Part shown: positions 13,001 to 23,137 of the stretch, piece by piece
Layout: each line of letters opens with the position of its first letter
How positions within the stretch are numbered: position 1 is the stretch's first letter
NCBI GenBank assembly: GCA_002633005.1
Contig: NMRA01000399.1
Location: 1,187 to 65,186 of the forward strand
DNA from: Phoronis australis
Lineage: Eukaryota; Phoronida; Phoronidae
Direction: 5' to 3'
Length of the DNA: 64,000 nucleotides
Notes under the pieces: model-generated
The model's database searches: none
What the model was told of the DNA's origin: nothing
The model's input: the letters and a program-made list of their open reading frames with translations, nothing else
Made by a program: the position numbers and the translations under genes

Positions 13001-16000
13001 AATTTTTAAGTCCATGGCACAAATACCGTGGAATGCACCATGTATTGTTCATAAAAATATTATTTTTGCTTCTTACATACCACGGAAAGTAATTAATTGA
13101 TAAGCAAATTACACCGCTCATAATTTGTAGCCCCTTCGAGCGCCCCAGAAAAAATCTCAACCAATCAGCGTAAGGTGGTGACATATGACATCATCGTAGC
13201 CACAAAAATTACTGGGAAGCCACACTGGGTAACAGCTGAGTGCCATTTCTTGGACGTTCTGTACTTGTCGATTTCTGGGATAAAATTCTTTTTTGCGTGA
13301 TGTGCGGGTGTAGAAATGTCATCGACAATGGGATACATTTGCACAACTTCCCCACCGATCACGTCGTGTGCTGTGCGTGGAATAGATTCGTATCCAGGAC
13401 AAGGACTGGCGACAAACTTCCCGATCGGCAAGATCTGTTTTGACTAAATAAAATCTGACTCAGAAATAGTGTCACTAAAAGCTGCACCGCTCTTTGAGTA
13501 AGCCAGATTATTTACCGGTGTTGGAAGAATTATCGTTATAGGCCTACCGCTCATCTACTGCTAAAATTGAAGTGCGCTCATCGTGTCGGCGTTTCAGTTG
13601 CGATTACGTCACCTGACCTGTACAGTTTCGTTTCCCCCCGGTATATTTTTCTATCAACTGTTCTTTGCTGCCACGAGGTTGCGTACTGTCACAACAAATT
13701 GTCGGAACTGGTTTCATTTCGTTACAAGTTATTAGCATTTTTAGGACCAGCAAACCGAATTTATAACAAACGTTACTGCTGCGAAGCTGCCATCATGTCC
13801 CAAAAGAAGTCGTAAAATTTTAGTACGGCACGTGCCCGTGTCACGAGGGTACTGTTTTCACAACGACAGACTTTCTTTGTTACACCATAGTCTATGGTTA
13901 CACAACTCAAAAGGCACAGAGTACATGCTAGAAAATGACGTTTATTAGATTGTTCTTTCCCGTAAACGACTAGCAACGGGCAAGGTGAGCGTCGGAATTG
14001 TCTCCCAGATTTTGCATGTACCCCGGCCGTCGGTCGTTGGCTCTGCGATATAAGTTTCACGACGAGGTGACTAACACAACTCATACCCGGCTTGTATGAG
14101 ATTCAGTCTATAGTCTGTGGTTTAAATACCTCAATTCACAGTGTTACCTTGCTGTATTTTGGCGATAATCTTCAAACAGCGAGCTGACTGGGCTACAAAA
14201 AAATCTGCAGTGTGCACTTCGACGTTTCGTGTTACTGTTTCGGCCCAGAAGAGTATAGGGAATCCGGTATATGGCACGATATAGGGTAAAGCATAGACTG
14301 GGTAAAGTGAAAACGCGCATTTTAAAATGTGTCGGTTATTGACGTTGAAATCGACACATTTAGTTTCGCAACTAAAACCCGCAAAAACTAGCTGATTAAA
14401 CTACGATCACCGACTGGATCGTAACTTTCCGGCAGTGGTACAGCGGACGCGCACTCATTCTCTCCCAGGGCAGTTAGTACGTGGTCCTCCGCCAACCCAT
14501 GGGTAATGAATACGGTGCCGCAGGGCAGCCGATCAGGCCTTATATGTGGATGCCATTCTGGGAAACCGCAAAAAATATATATACCAGCATTTTAGTCGGC
14601 ATCACGACCGCCAACGTCTCTGAACTTGAAACCGACACAAATGGCCAATAACCGACACATTTCTCGGAACAGAAAATTACGCACACATACGCAGGTGACA
14701 CTATGATACCTGCAGCCCCGCTCCGACCTCGGCAGCGCAGACCCCGCAATTAAGCTGCCGGACCGCCGTCTGGGAAGTTTTCACAGATATTACCGGGACA
14801 CGACAAGGAACTGTATACCGGCCAGCCGGTCGACCCCGATACGTTTGCTTTTTGTTACATTTTCAAAGCACCTTTGAGAAAGCGACACAAATGGCCAATA
14901 ATCGACACATTTTGTTGGACTTAGAAAATTTTGCACATAGGCGTAGACAGACCTGCAGACGGACTGTAGCGCCCCGGTTGCGGCCAGCCCAGACCCGCAT
15001 CCCGACTGCAGTGGACTGCGTGACCCGCCGTCTGGGGACTTTTTGCAGATAGCCGGGACACGACTAGGGACCTGTATCCCAGCTCGCCTCTCGACCCGCT
15101 ATGTTTGCTTACCTTTGTTATGTTTTCAAGGCTTCTTTGAGAAAGCGACACAAATGGCCAGTAAACGACACATTTCTAGGGACTTATAAAAATTTTCCAC
15201 ACAACGTTTCTGAAAGCGACACAAATGGCCAATAATCGACACATTTATTGAGACTTAGAAAGTTTGTCAATGTGACGTTTCTGAGTCCCATTTAGCGCCG
15301 AAAAAACTTAAGGTGGCCCTCGTACTAATCATCTTAGTTGTGACCCGAGAGGTACAATCTGTTGCCACAGGAAACTTACCTTTCGGTGACGGGTGCAGAT
15401 TTCAAATCACAGAATTTCAAAATTACATCTATTAGAGACGACAAAGTTAAGATATTACGACACATATCTTGACACTTCCCCTTGCATGTAATATCTTACT
15501 ATTCGCTGTGCCACGATAGCCTAGCGTCACTGAAGTCAGTAGCGCGGTCTCAGTGGAGACCTCTTACTCAATCTAACATCAAACGCTTATTCACAAAGAC
15601 ATCGGGGCGCAGTGAACCAATTAAAGTACAGGGTCCCTGCGTGCGGAGCGGGATGAATGGAGATTCGTCGGATCCCCTGCGACATACTGGTGGAATGCGT
15701 GTACCAGAGAACTAATCTGTTTGTAGTCGCTCCGTGACAATTACGGGATTATGTCGAGGCTTAGGTCTAAGGCGGCGAATGGCCCAAGATTTTTCGCACT
15801 TGGGTCAGAGAAATTTCTAAATCCAAGAAATGTGTCGTTTACTGGCCATTTGTGACGCTTTCTCAAATAAGGATCGAGCCTTGAAAACATGAGGTAAGCA
15901 AACGTATCGGGGTCGATCAGCAGGCCGGAATGTTCCGGCTATCTGTGAAAAGTCCCCAGACGGCCGTTCACGGGGTCAAGTCGAACTGCGGGATCTGCGC

Positions 16001-19000
16001 TGGCCGAGGCCGGAGCGCGCGGCAGTCCCCTTGGAAGTCTGCCCCTGCGTATGAACGAAATCTTCTAAGTACCTAGAAACGTGTCGATTATTGACCATTT
16101 GTGTCGCTTTCAGGAACGTTGCGTTGAAAAATTATCGAAGTCCCATGAAATGTGTCGTTTATTGGCCATTTTTGTCACTTTGGCTATCTGCGAAAAGTCC
16201 CCATACAGCGGTCCACGGCTGTCAAGTCCCGCGGCCTGCGGGGTCTGCCCTGCCGAGGTGCAGAGCGCAACAGGTCTCTCCCTGCGTATGGCGAAATGTG
16301 TCGATTATTGGTCATTTGTGTCGCTTTCTCAAAGGTGCTTTGAAAATGTAACAAAGTAAAGAAAACGTAGCGGGGTCGATCGGCAGGCCGGTATACAGTC
16401 CACAGTCTTATCCCAACTACCCGTGAAAAGTCTCCAGACGGTGGTCTACGCGGTCATGTACGGCAACCTTCGGGGTCTGCGCTGCCGAGGCTGGAGCGGG
16501 GCTGCAGGTCTGTCCTCTGTGCATTGGTGCGAAATTTTCTAAGTTCCGAGAAATGTGTCGATTATTGGCCATTTGTGTCGCTTTCTCAAGGAGTCTTGAA
16601 AATATAACAAAGGTAAGCATACAGCGAGGTCGATTGGCGGGCCGGGATACAGAGTCCCTAGTCGTGTCCCGGCTATCTGTGAAAACTCCCCAGACGGCGG
16701 TCCACGCTGTCAAGCTCGGTATCCTGCGGGGTCTGCGGTGCCGAGGCCGGAGCGCTGCAGCTAGGTCTGTCCCTGCGTATGTGCAAAATTTTCTAAGTCC
16801 CAAGAAATGTGTCGATTATTGGCCATTTGTGTCACTTTCAGAAACTTTGAGTTGAAAAATTTTGCGAGTACAAAGAAATGTGTATATGACTATCGACGCC
16901 GGAGCGCGGAATCCGTATCGGTCGGAGCCTGACCAGCGGAAGACACGGGGTGCGCTTCCATACTGGCCAGTGGAAGACAGGGGGCACACGGGTACGTTCT
17001 CATTGACGGAGCGGAGCCGGCACCGATTTGTGGTTTGCGGACTTTTGTTTCTCTCAGCATGATTTGGAAGTTTCCGCGGGTTTTGGTCGCGAAACGAAAT
17101 GTGTCGATTTCACCCGCAATAATCGACACATTTTAAAATGCGCGTTTTCATTATACCCTATATCGTGCCACTGTTGGATAATCCAGCCCAAATCCGGAAT
17201 ATTCTGTCTGATTTGGGTCCTTCCCGTAGGCCTAACGGAATTCTGATACTGAATTTAAAACGTTCAATTGGTTACAAATTCTTATAATTAGGTATGTTTT
17301 CATGCAATCCAGACTTTATTTCGTAGTTTTAATTTTTTACAGACACTCACAATGTTGTGTTGCTATTAAATTTTCAATTTTTTTAGGTTGACCGAGTAAA
17401 AATGTCGGCGATTAGGCTACAGGTTGCAGCATTTCAAGGCGATTTATTTTGGAAATTGAGTTTCGAATCTAAAGTTTTCAATGAATTTGATTACAATTGG
17501 GTTGTACGAAAACATCAAGCTGATATGTATTGTAACGTTTCCAAGTATTTTACACCAAATTAAGCGGCCTGTTGTCGCCTATACCAATACGGGGACACAC
17601 ACTCGACAGCCACCCGCAGGCCTATTGGAATGGCGCAGCGTTCACGCCTTCAGCTTTAAAAAGACGGGAATGCAAAGCTCCTGACATTAAAGTTTTTATA
17701 TCAAGCAAATTACTCTTTATAATAAACATTGTGAAATGGCTGATAACAATTCAGACGAAGCGTTTTGTTTTTTCCGGCGGTTTCGACGGCCCCAGTCACA
17801 CTCCCGGGGATTCCCATACCGCCGTATTGGAATGTGTGCTAAATAATTGAATAAAAAATTCTAAAGATAATGATTTTAATATTGTCTGACATGAAATGAA
17901 ACATTAATGTGTTTCCCTGATTTTCCACGTATTTTGCACTAAATTAAATGGCCAGTCATTGCTGATTCCAATACTGTGGAGACCCCTTGAAAGACAAATT
18001 CGTGGTAACAGGAAGAGATAACCAGTCCTGGTTATCTCTTCGTGGTGGTAACGATAATGTCATTGACTTCGATTGGCGCGAGCGCCATCTCAAGTTTTTT
18101 TTTTGCGCCAAATGGGGTTCGCGATGGGGCTACTGTATTGTCGAAGGCCTATTTAATTAACGACTAGGGTATGCCATGACAGAGTATTTTGATGTTTTTT
18201 ATCAATAAATGTATTTTAGATGTAAAAATAATTATTTTGGCACCATACTTGACCATTAAGTGACTTATCTTGATAAGTGACTTATCTTGATAAATGACTT
18301 ATCTTGATAAGTCACTTATCTTGAAACAGGGCTCTGGTCTCAACCAATAAAAAGACTCAGTTCTTTACAATCCTAGAAATAAATCAAGTATAGCTTACAA
18401 CAATTAATTTGAGAACAAATTTCAATTGTTAAGTAAGGTGGCTCAAATCAAAAGTTTTTGACTAAAGACTGGTTTGTTCTTTAGACATGTACATACTTTT
18501 CTATTTCTGAATCCTTGGTAGCAGTGCTATTGTTAAAATACCACGCCAAGAAGCTCTTGAATTACACACAAAAATAATAACCAAAATTGCATTTTTTAAC
18601 AGCTGACTACGTTCTTTATGTTTTGTAAATATTACGAATGTTTTTTTCTGCTATGTAGTTCATGCTTACAATGAAACACATAATTAAATATTTGTTTTTG
18701 TTGACAGATTTTGCTGAATTTTTTACTTGTTTGCCATTTTAATTGTGTACAAAGTTGAAGAATTCTGTTGCAGGCATGACTGAAGGTAAAGTTGTCAAAG
18801 AACTGCAGAAGGAGGGCATTGAGTGTCTCTTTACCAATTTATTTCTTCAAAACACTTTAAGTTTGCTGAAGGGTAATCGGGCACGTTTCGCAGGCGATCT
18901 TAAGAATGAGGAATATGCCCGCCGGTATCCACTAATGAACCTCCTCGGGTTTTTGAACTTTAGAGCAAGTGATGGACGACATGAAGACATGTTTAAGGAC

Positions 19001-20485
19001 ATTCTTAAGGAGAAACCTGGTAACTTGCTTGCTTTACTCAATTTGGTGTTCCTTACTGAACACTTGGGTTCGTTAGAAGCAGCTAGAAACCATAGAAAAG
19101 AAATAGTATGCATTCTGGGCTCTAGAAATGGATCTGCACATATGGCACGTGCCAAGTATGAACTGGCAGAGATTTTGACAGCTGTTGATGCTCACAAACA
19201 AATGGGTGGAGAGAAAATTGTTGAACGCCTGTTTGAAGAGGCATTGAGGTGTGAAGATATTGGCGATGACGAGAAAAGGGAATGGAAATTTGGATTTGCT
19301 TTTTTCTACTTTAAAATGGACAGTTGGAAAGGACAGTACTGTGAAAAGTACTTTGTCAAGGCCATGGTAGGCTTCTATGGCATTGTAACACAACCATCAG
19401 AAGAGGTTACCAAACAGAGGTCACCTCGAGTGCTTCAGAGATTGAATGATATGATATCAAAAGGATGGTGTTTCATTGGGAACATGCTCTCCAGATGGGA
19501 AAGAAAGGCAAACTACAGAGTGCTGTCTGATGTACCGGAAGTGAGAGACAGATGTACGACTGATCATGCCAGATTTACCTTGACTGATTGTCTTCTTCAG
19601 GCAAAAGAGAATTGGATGGAGCAAAATAAGGCTATGATTTCAAGACGTATCGGTGTTGCCTTTTTAAAGGTTAATATGACATATGCAAGGGAGTACATCC
19701 ATAAAGCACTCAAATTAAAGAGAGATGGTTACGGATGCAGTTTGTTGGGAAGGTACAATCTTAAAATGTACAAGGATGGCGAAGGAGATGACTATCTTGA
19801 TCAAGCAATAAATAGTTTCAGTGAGGCAGAAAAGACATATGAGTGCGATCTGTGGCACTGCTACCGTGATTATGCCGAGTGTCTTTTCCATAAAGGGAAA
19901 TATCTGGATGCTCTTGTTAAATGTAAGAAGTCTGAAGACTGCGGTGGTACCCATGATAATAGCCTGTATTGTCTGTGGGCAGAGATTCTAGAAAAACGTG
20001 GAGATCAAGAGGGGGCATTGAAGAAAAGAAGTCAAGGTGAGCGGGTAAAATCTGGCGACTTCAGCGAAAAATACACCATTGGTTGGCTTTATTGCGACGA
20101 GGATGCAAGTAAGATTGGGCACTTGACTATGCGTTTAGAAGACCGTAAAGACTGCATTATTACCATATTTTATGTTACTCGAGACATGGTGGGTGGAGGA
20201 CAGGAGAGTCTTGAACCATGGGAAGAAATAGACAAGAAATGCCAGTGGATACTGGTCTACTGCAGTGTTGCCTTTGATAAAAGCGAAGGCATAGCCAAGA
20301 AAACTCTTCCCGGAATCATTCAGAGCAGAAGTCGTGCTGGGAAACTAGAGACTATAGTTACCGTTCTTGAAAGTGAAATCCAAGTGCCTCATCTGATTCT
20401 TAAGAACAACAAGACACTTAAAGTTGACGACCCCAGTTTGTTTTGTGATGAAGTCGAGAGGCTTGTGAACAGAGAGATGAAGTAG
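6774..20485 (+). CDS. DED-linker-TPR-TIR protein, three-exon gene model (712 aa)
   Basis: Exons 6774-7062, 9378-9515 and 18774-20485 join with phase 1 at both junctions and total 2139 nt, exactly 713 codons including TAG. Donors are AA|GTATGT and TG|GTTTGT; acceptors are AAAACAG and TTGCAG. Order: DED (about residues 13-92), a Ser/Arg-rich linker (97-142), a TPR array resembling TTC22 (about 150-560) and a TIR-like domain (about 570-706). Proteins pairing a death fold with TIR and a helical-repeat scaffold are typically innate-immune or apoptosis adaptors, so a cytosolic signalling role is inferred. The weak points are the very long second intron (9.26 kb) and the lack of transcript support. 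The alternative is two genes: a DED gene with unseen downstream exons, and a TPR-TIR gene starting at ATG 18776. Confidence 0.6.
9068..9148 (+). repeat. Dispersed repeat tail (GAGGGCCCCCATGGAA family), copy 1
   Basis: GAGGGCCCCCATGGAA, then GGGGCTCCCCTCATTGTAA, ending in CATTAATAAATAAA. A second copy with the same layout is at 31472-31545. The shared AATAAA-rich end looks like the 3' tail of a retroelement; the parent family is unknown. Confidence 0.55.
9378..9515 (+). CDS. Linker exon of the DED-TPR-TIR gene
   Basis: A 138-nt, phase 1-1 exon between AAAACAG and a GTTTGT donor. It encodes a polar, probably unstructured segment starting SANATGRLPLSRDSSLTSAG and ending YGGRRGHSN. Open frame and matching phase are the only evidence; there is no domain. 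Its symmetric phase means it could be skipped without changing frame. Confidence 0.5.
10190..13075. mobile_element. ~2.9-kb inverted-repeat element with a repeated GTTACAGATGTGAC motif
   Basis: The ends are inverted copies: TATGTGGTGCATTCCACAGT at about 10220 and its complement (CGTGGAATGCACCATGTA) at about 13030. The 14-mer GTTACAGATGTGAC occurs at about 10252, 10424, 10617, 10631, 12514 and 12681, and inverted at about 12489 and 12848, so both subterminal regions are studded with it in opposing orientation. Inside, 11275-11350 and 11950-12030 are another inverted pair (TTTTTCGGGCTGG and complement). This looks like a DNA transposon or nested foldback element with subterminal transposase-binding repeats. 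The superfamily is not recognised. It lies in intron 2 of the DED-TPR-TIR gene. Confidence 0.6.
10960..11214 (-). CDS. 84-codon frame inside the 10.2-13.1 kb element
   Basis: The frame has normal composition (MMVERDGIKVTVMRKTDSNK... to ...NPKILAQYV) and lies opposite to the host gene. It may be a transposase remnant of the surrounding element. No catalytic motif can be seen and no family is recognised. It could also be a captured host exon. Confidence 0.3.
   Translation of the reverse strand: MMVERDGIKVTVMRKTDSNKTAFSLPAQDDTTWIDGPNNQKTACSAYRSLLRIIYKDKQLSQPKRTFNPKILAQYVMSAFHVTS
13285..13443 (+). pseudogene. THAP-domain remnant
   Basis: The frame reads FCVMCGCRNVIDNGIHLHNF followed by PTD and FVSRTR, which fits the start of a THAP zinc finger (C-x2-C, then H-x-FP about 15 residues on, then a Trp). 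It stops soon after, so the second half of the finger is missing. THAP domains are common in P-element and Kolobok-type transposases. This is most likely a transposon relic within intron 2 of the DED-TPR-TIR gene, just outside the 10.2-13.1 kb element. Confidence 0.45.
14265..17195. mobile_element. Giant foldback element with arms of ~250-bp tandem units
   Basis: The left arm (14265-15300) and right arm (15800-17195) are inverted copies. The outer ends match: TGGCACGATATAGGGTA at about 14272 against TACCCTATATCGTGCCA at about 17153, followed inward by AACGCGCATTTTAAAATG and its complement. Each arm consists of units of about 250 bp marked by GACACAAATGGCCAATAATC. These occur in one orientation near 14633, 14885, 15146 and 15211, and inverted near 15845, 16098, 16163, 16312, 16567 and 16822. 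GC is clearly higher than the surroundings. The reading frames here are shadows of the repeat. The architecture resembles Drosophila FB elements, but no family is assigned. Confidence 0.75.
17555..17980 (+). repeat. Pair of direct repeats
   Basis: TTTTACACCAAATTAAGCGGCC at about 17547 recurs in diverged form as TTTTGCACTAAATTAAATGGCC at about 17931, each followed by a CCAATAC-rich stretch. A small dispersed or duplicated repeat; nothing coding is seen. Confidence 0.35.
18013..18040. repeat. 13-bp-arm perfect hairpin
   Basis: AAGAGATAACCAG and its exact complement CTGGTTATCTCTT are separated by two bases. It is short and of unknown role. Confidence 0.6.
18254..18328. repeat. 17-bp tandem repeat, four copies
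   Basis: TAAGTGACTTATCTTGA is repeated four times. Each unit is nearly self-complementary (GATAAGTGACTTATC), so the array can form alternating hairpins. It lies about 450 bp upstream of the large TPR-TIR exon. Confidence 0.75.
18774..20485 (+). CDS. Large exon: TTC22-like TPR array with C-terminal TIR-like domain
   Basis: A single 1712-nt exon after the acceptor CTGTTGCAG; the first Met is at 18776 (MTEGKVVKEL) and TAG ends at 20485. The TPR part follows vertebrate TTC22 layout: a helix pair, then KPGNLLALLNLVFLTEHLG (TTC22 has a PGNLNAWANLA motif there), then EKREWKFGFAFFYFKMD (TTC22 has an EKRGW motif). The last ~135 residues read as a TIR-like domain: box-1-like YTIGWLYCDEDASK, box-2-like RDMVGGG, CQWILVYCSVAFDKSE (a strand then the S/W-E region), a PVL-like strand TIVTVLESEIQVPHLIL, and a final amphipathic helix. 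TIR domains signal by assembly or cleave NAD; where the catalytic Glu is expected, this protein has Lys (KK at 651-652 of the joined protein), so scaffolding seems likelier. An upstream in-frame ATG at 18743 lies before the acceptor. Confidence 0.85.
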
Positions 20486-20561
20486 GCCGCGGTCATCTAT
20501 GTACCGTGCACTGCAGAAATTATCATTGGCAAAAATGATGTTAAGTTCCCTGTCATGACAG

Positions 20562-20825
20562 TAGTTGAGTGCTGGTGGCATTGCCTGTGGATACAGTTGA
20601 ATGCTGTTAGTATTGCCAGTCGTTACAGTTGAATGCGGTGGTATTGCCTGTGGTTCCAGTTGAATGCTGGTGGCATTACCGGTCGTTACACTTGAATGCT
20701 TGTGGCATTGCCTGTGGATACAGTTGAATGGTGTTGGTATTGCCAATCGTTACAGTTGAATGCAGTGGTATTGCCAGTCGTTACATTTGAATGCTGGTGG
20801 TATTGCCAGTCATTACAGCCAAGTG
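20562..20825. repeat. ~32-bp minisatellite
   Basis: About eight imperfect copies of a unit built around CAGTTGAATGCTGGTGGCAT followed by TGCCTGTGGATA or TGCCAGTCGTTA. It begins about 75 bp after the TPR-TIR stop codon, so it probably lies in the 3' UTR. The 133-codon minus-strand frame here is a repeat artefact. Confidence 0.75.
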
Positions 20826-20990
20826 TGGGTGGACTTCACCATGAGTGTGGCTGGAAGGTCTTGCCTTAATGGGACACGACAAGTGCGTGAAAGTGGCTGA
20901 AATTGGGCTTGGTAACCAGTTAGCCAATGATTTTCATAGGCCTTTGGCGGTGCCCTCATATGAACACGCCGAAATTGAAATGAGGGGCTG

Positions 20991-21358
20991 AATAATTTTA
21001 GAGCTGTGATTCACCTTAAAGCTTCCAAGATCCGCTATTGGCTTGACAGAGATGACGGCATATTGCGTCCACATATAAATATGTGGGCGCATTATGCCGT
21101 CATCTCTGTCCGTCCGTCCGTCCGGGCGGCGTCCATCCGGCGTCCGCTGCTCTATCTCCAAAACCCTTTGACATACGTTCATGAAATTTGGCACATATGT
21201 TCCATTCATGAATGGGACGGCATGTGCGAACTTTCGGACGGATCCGACTACCGGTGTGCCCCCTAGTGGCAGTTTTAGTTTTTTACGCTTACCTTTGTAT
21301 CTTCAAAAGTCCTGAACGGATTTTCATGAAATTTGGTATGTAGGCACCTAGTAGTGAG
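20991..21358. mobile_element. MITE-like element with 31-bp hairpin, cut by assembly gap
   Basis: The arms 21045-21075 and 21080-21110 (GACAGAGATGACGGCATA...) pair with two mismatches over a 4-base loop. GTCCGTCC repeats follow, then CATGAAATTTGGCACATATG and TTTCATGAAATTTGGTATG, a periodic sequence common in invertebrate repeats. Sequence beyond the gap (22227-22300, GCCTCTAGTGGCAATTTTAG) matches that just before it, so the repeat probably spans the gap. Confidence 0.5.
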
Positions 21359-22226
21359 NNNNNNNNNNNNNNNNNNNNNNNNNNNNNNNNNNNNNNNNNN
21401 NNNNNNNNNNNNNNNNNNNNNNNNNNNNNNNNNNNNNNNNNNNNNNNNNNNNNNNNNNNNNNNNNNNNNNNNNNNNNNNNNNNNNNNNNNNNNNNNNNNN
21501 NNNNNNNNNNNNNNNNNNNNNNNNNNNNNNNNNNNNNNNNNNNNNNNNNNNNNNNNNNNNNNNNNNNNNNNNNNNNNNNNNNNNNNNNNNNNNNNNNNNN
21601 NNNNNNNNNNNNNNNNNNNNNNNNNNNNNNNNNNNNNNNNNNNNNNNNNNNNNNNNNNNNNNNNNNNNNNNNNNNNNNNNNNNNNNNNNNNNNNNNNNNN
21701 NNNNNNNNNNNNNNNNNNNNNNNNNNNNNNNNNNNNNNNNNNNNNNNNNNNNNNNNNNNNNNNNNNNNNNNNNNNNNNNNNNNNNNNNNNNNNNNNNNNN
21801 NNNNNNNNNNNNNNNNNNNNNNNNNNNNNNNNNNNNNNNNNNNNNNNNNNNNNNNNNNNNNNNNNNNNNNNNNNNNNNNNNNNNNNNNNNNNNNNNNNNN
21901 NNNNNNNNNNNNNNNNNNNNNNNNNNNNNNNNNNNNNNNNNNNNNNNNNNNNNNNNNNNNNNNNNNNNNNNNNNNNNNNNNNNNNNNNNNNNNNNNNNNN
22001 NNNNNNNNNNNNNNNNNNNNNNNNNNNNNNNNNNNNNNNNNNNNNNNNNNNNNNNNNNNNNNNNNNNNNNNNNNNNNNNNNNNNNNNNNNNNNNNNNNNN
22101 NNNNNNNNNNNNNNNNNNNNNNNNNNNNNNNNNNNNNNNNNNNNNNNNNNNNNNNNNNNNNNNNNNNNNNNNNNNNNNNNNNNNNNNNNNNNNNNNNNNN
22201 NNNNNNNNNNNNNNNNNNNNNNNNNN
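21359..22226. other. Assembly gap (868 N)
   Basis: Undetermined bases. The flanks carry the same repeat (GCCCCTAGTGGCAGTTTTAG and GCCTCTAGTGGCAATTTTAG), so the gap probably reflects a repeat that could not be assembled. Confidence 0.99.
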
Positions 22227-23137
22227 TATGCCTCTAGTGGCAATTTTAGTATTTGCCTCTAGTGGCAATTTTAGTATTTTACATTGACCTCTGTATTTTC
22301 ATAGGTCTTCAGGTGTATACTTTGTGTTACTTCGTGACTGTGAAGGAAAAGTTCCAAGTAGAAATTTGTTTCTGGCATTCTAATGCTGTGCTAATCTCGT
22401 ATGTTGGTAAATTTTTAATTCTATGTTTCTGTGGTGCTTTAAGCAACTGGTTTATAGGATGTGCTTGTATTATGAAGATTACTCACATTTTGCCCCTAGC
22501 CTATTGAGGAGACAATGACCATGCCTTTCCATTTTGCAAAGTATTCCCTCTTCTGGCCACTTTATGGTACCAATAAACAACCCTAGAAGGATACCGTATG
22601 CGGTGCAATTGTGGGCGCATTTCAACGCTCCGCGTTGCTCTTGTATTTACTATTGGCTTGTAAGTCAATGTATACTCACTTGAAACGGGTCCACTTCTTC
22701 TGTGTTTTGCAGGGGAATGCTGACAATCCATGTACATAAATTGTCATCCGTGTCCTGTGCTGTCCACTACTTGGTGAATTGAAATTTCTCCAAGTCTGTC
22801 ATAAAGTTGTTTTTTTGGTTAATTTCTTTGTTTGCAAGCTACACGTCAGATTTCATATTTAGTCAACATGGAATTTACGACTAACTTGGCTCGTAGATTT
22901 TTAATTAAAATCGAAAGTGAGATTGCATTGTTGCGGCCATTTTTCACTATTTTGGTTTGCGGAGCTATGGCCCCGTTGTTCTTGGGGAATTTTTCTGAGA
23001 CTAGCACATTTCATAGGTTATTGGAAGTGCGTCATTTGTTTTTCTCTAAGACTTACTATTCTGGAGTTTGATATGTTACTATTACTGCTCACCATGCAAT
23101 TAGTATGCAGATAGCATTATCAACATGGTGAAGTCTG

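Noticed and set aside
14540-16855. Many 60-130-codon frames on both strands (for example 16417-16803 minus)
   Set aside because: They run through the ~250-bp units of the foldback element and repeat the same peptide patterns in several frames; they are GC-rich repeat shadows.
18743-18775. Upstream in-frame ATG giving a 580-codon TPR-TIR protein
   Set aside because: It lies before a strong TTGCAG acceptor at 18768-18773, so it is probably intronic.
18776-20485. Initial reading of the TPR protein as an IFIT-like interferon-induced gene
   Set aside because: The KPGNLLALLNL and EKREWKFGF landmarks fit TTC22 better, and IFITs have no C-terminal TIR-like domain.
20345-20746. 133-codon minus-strand frame
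   Set aside because: Half is antisense to the TIR exon and half runs through the 32-bp minisatellite.
21275-22268. Frames of more than 300 codons
   Set aside because: They consist almost wholly of undetermined bases in the 868-N gap.
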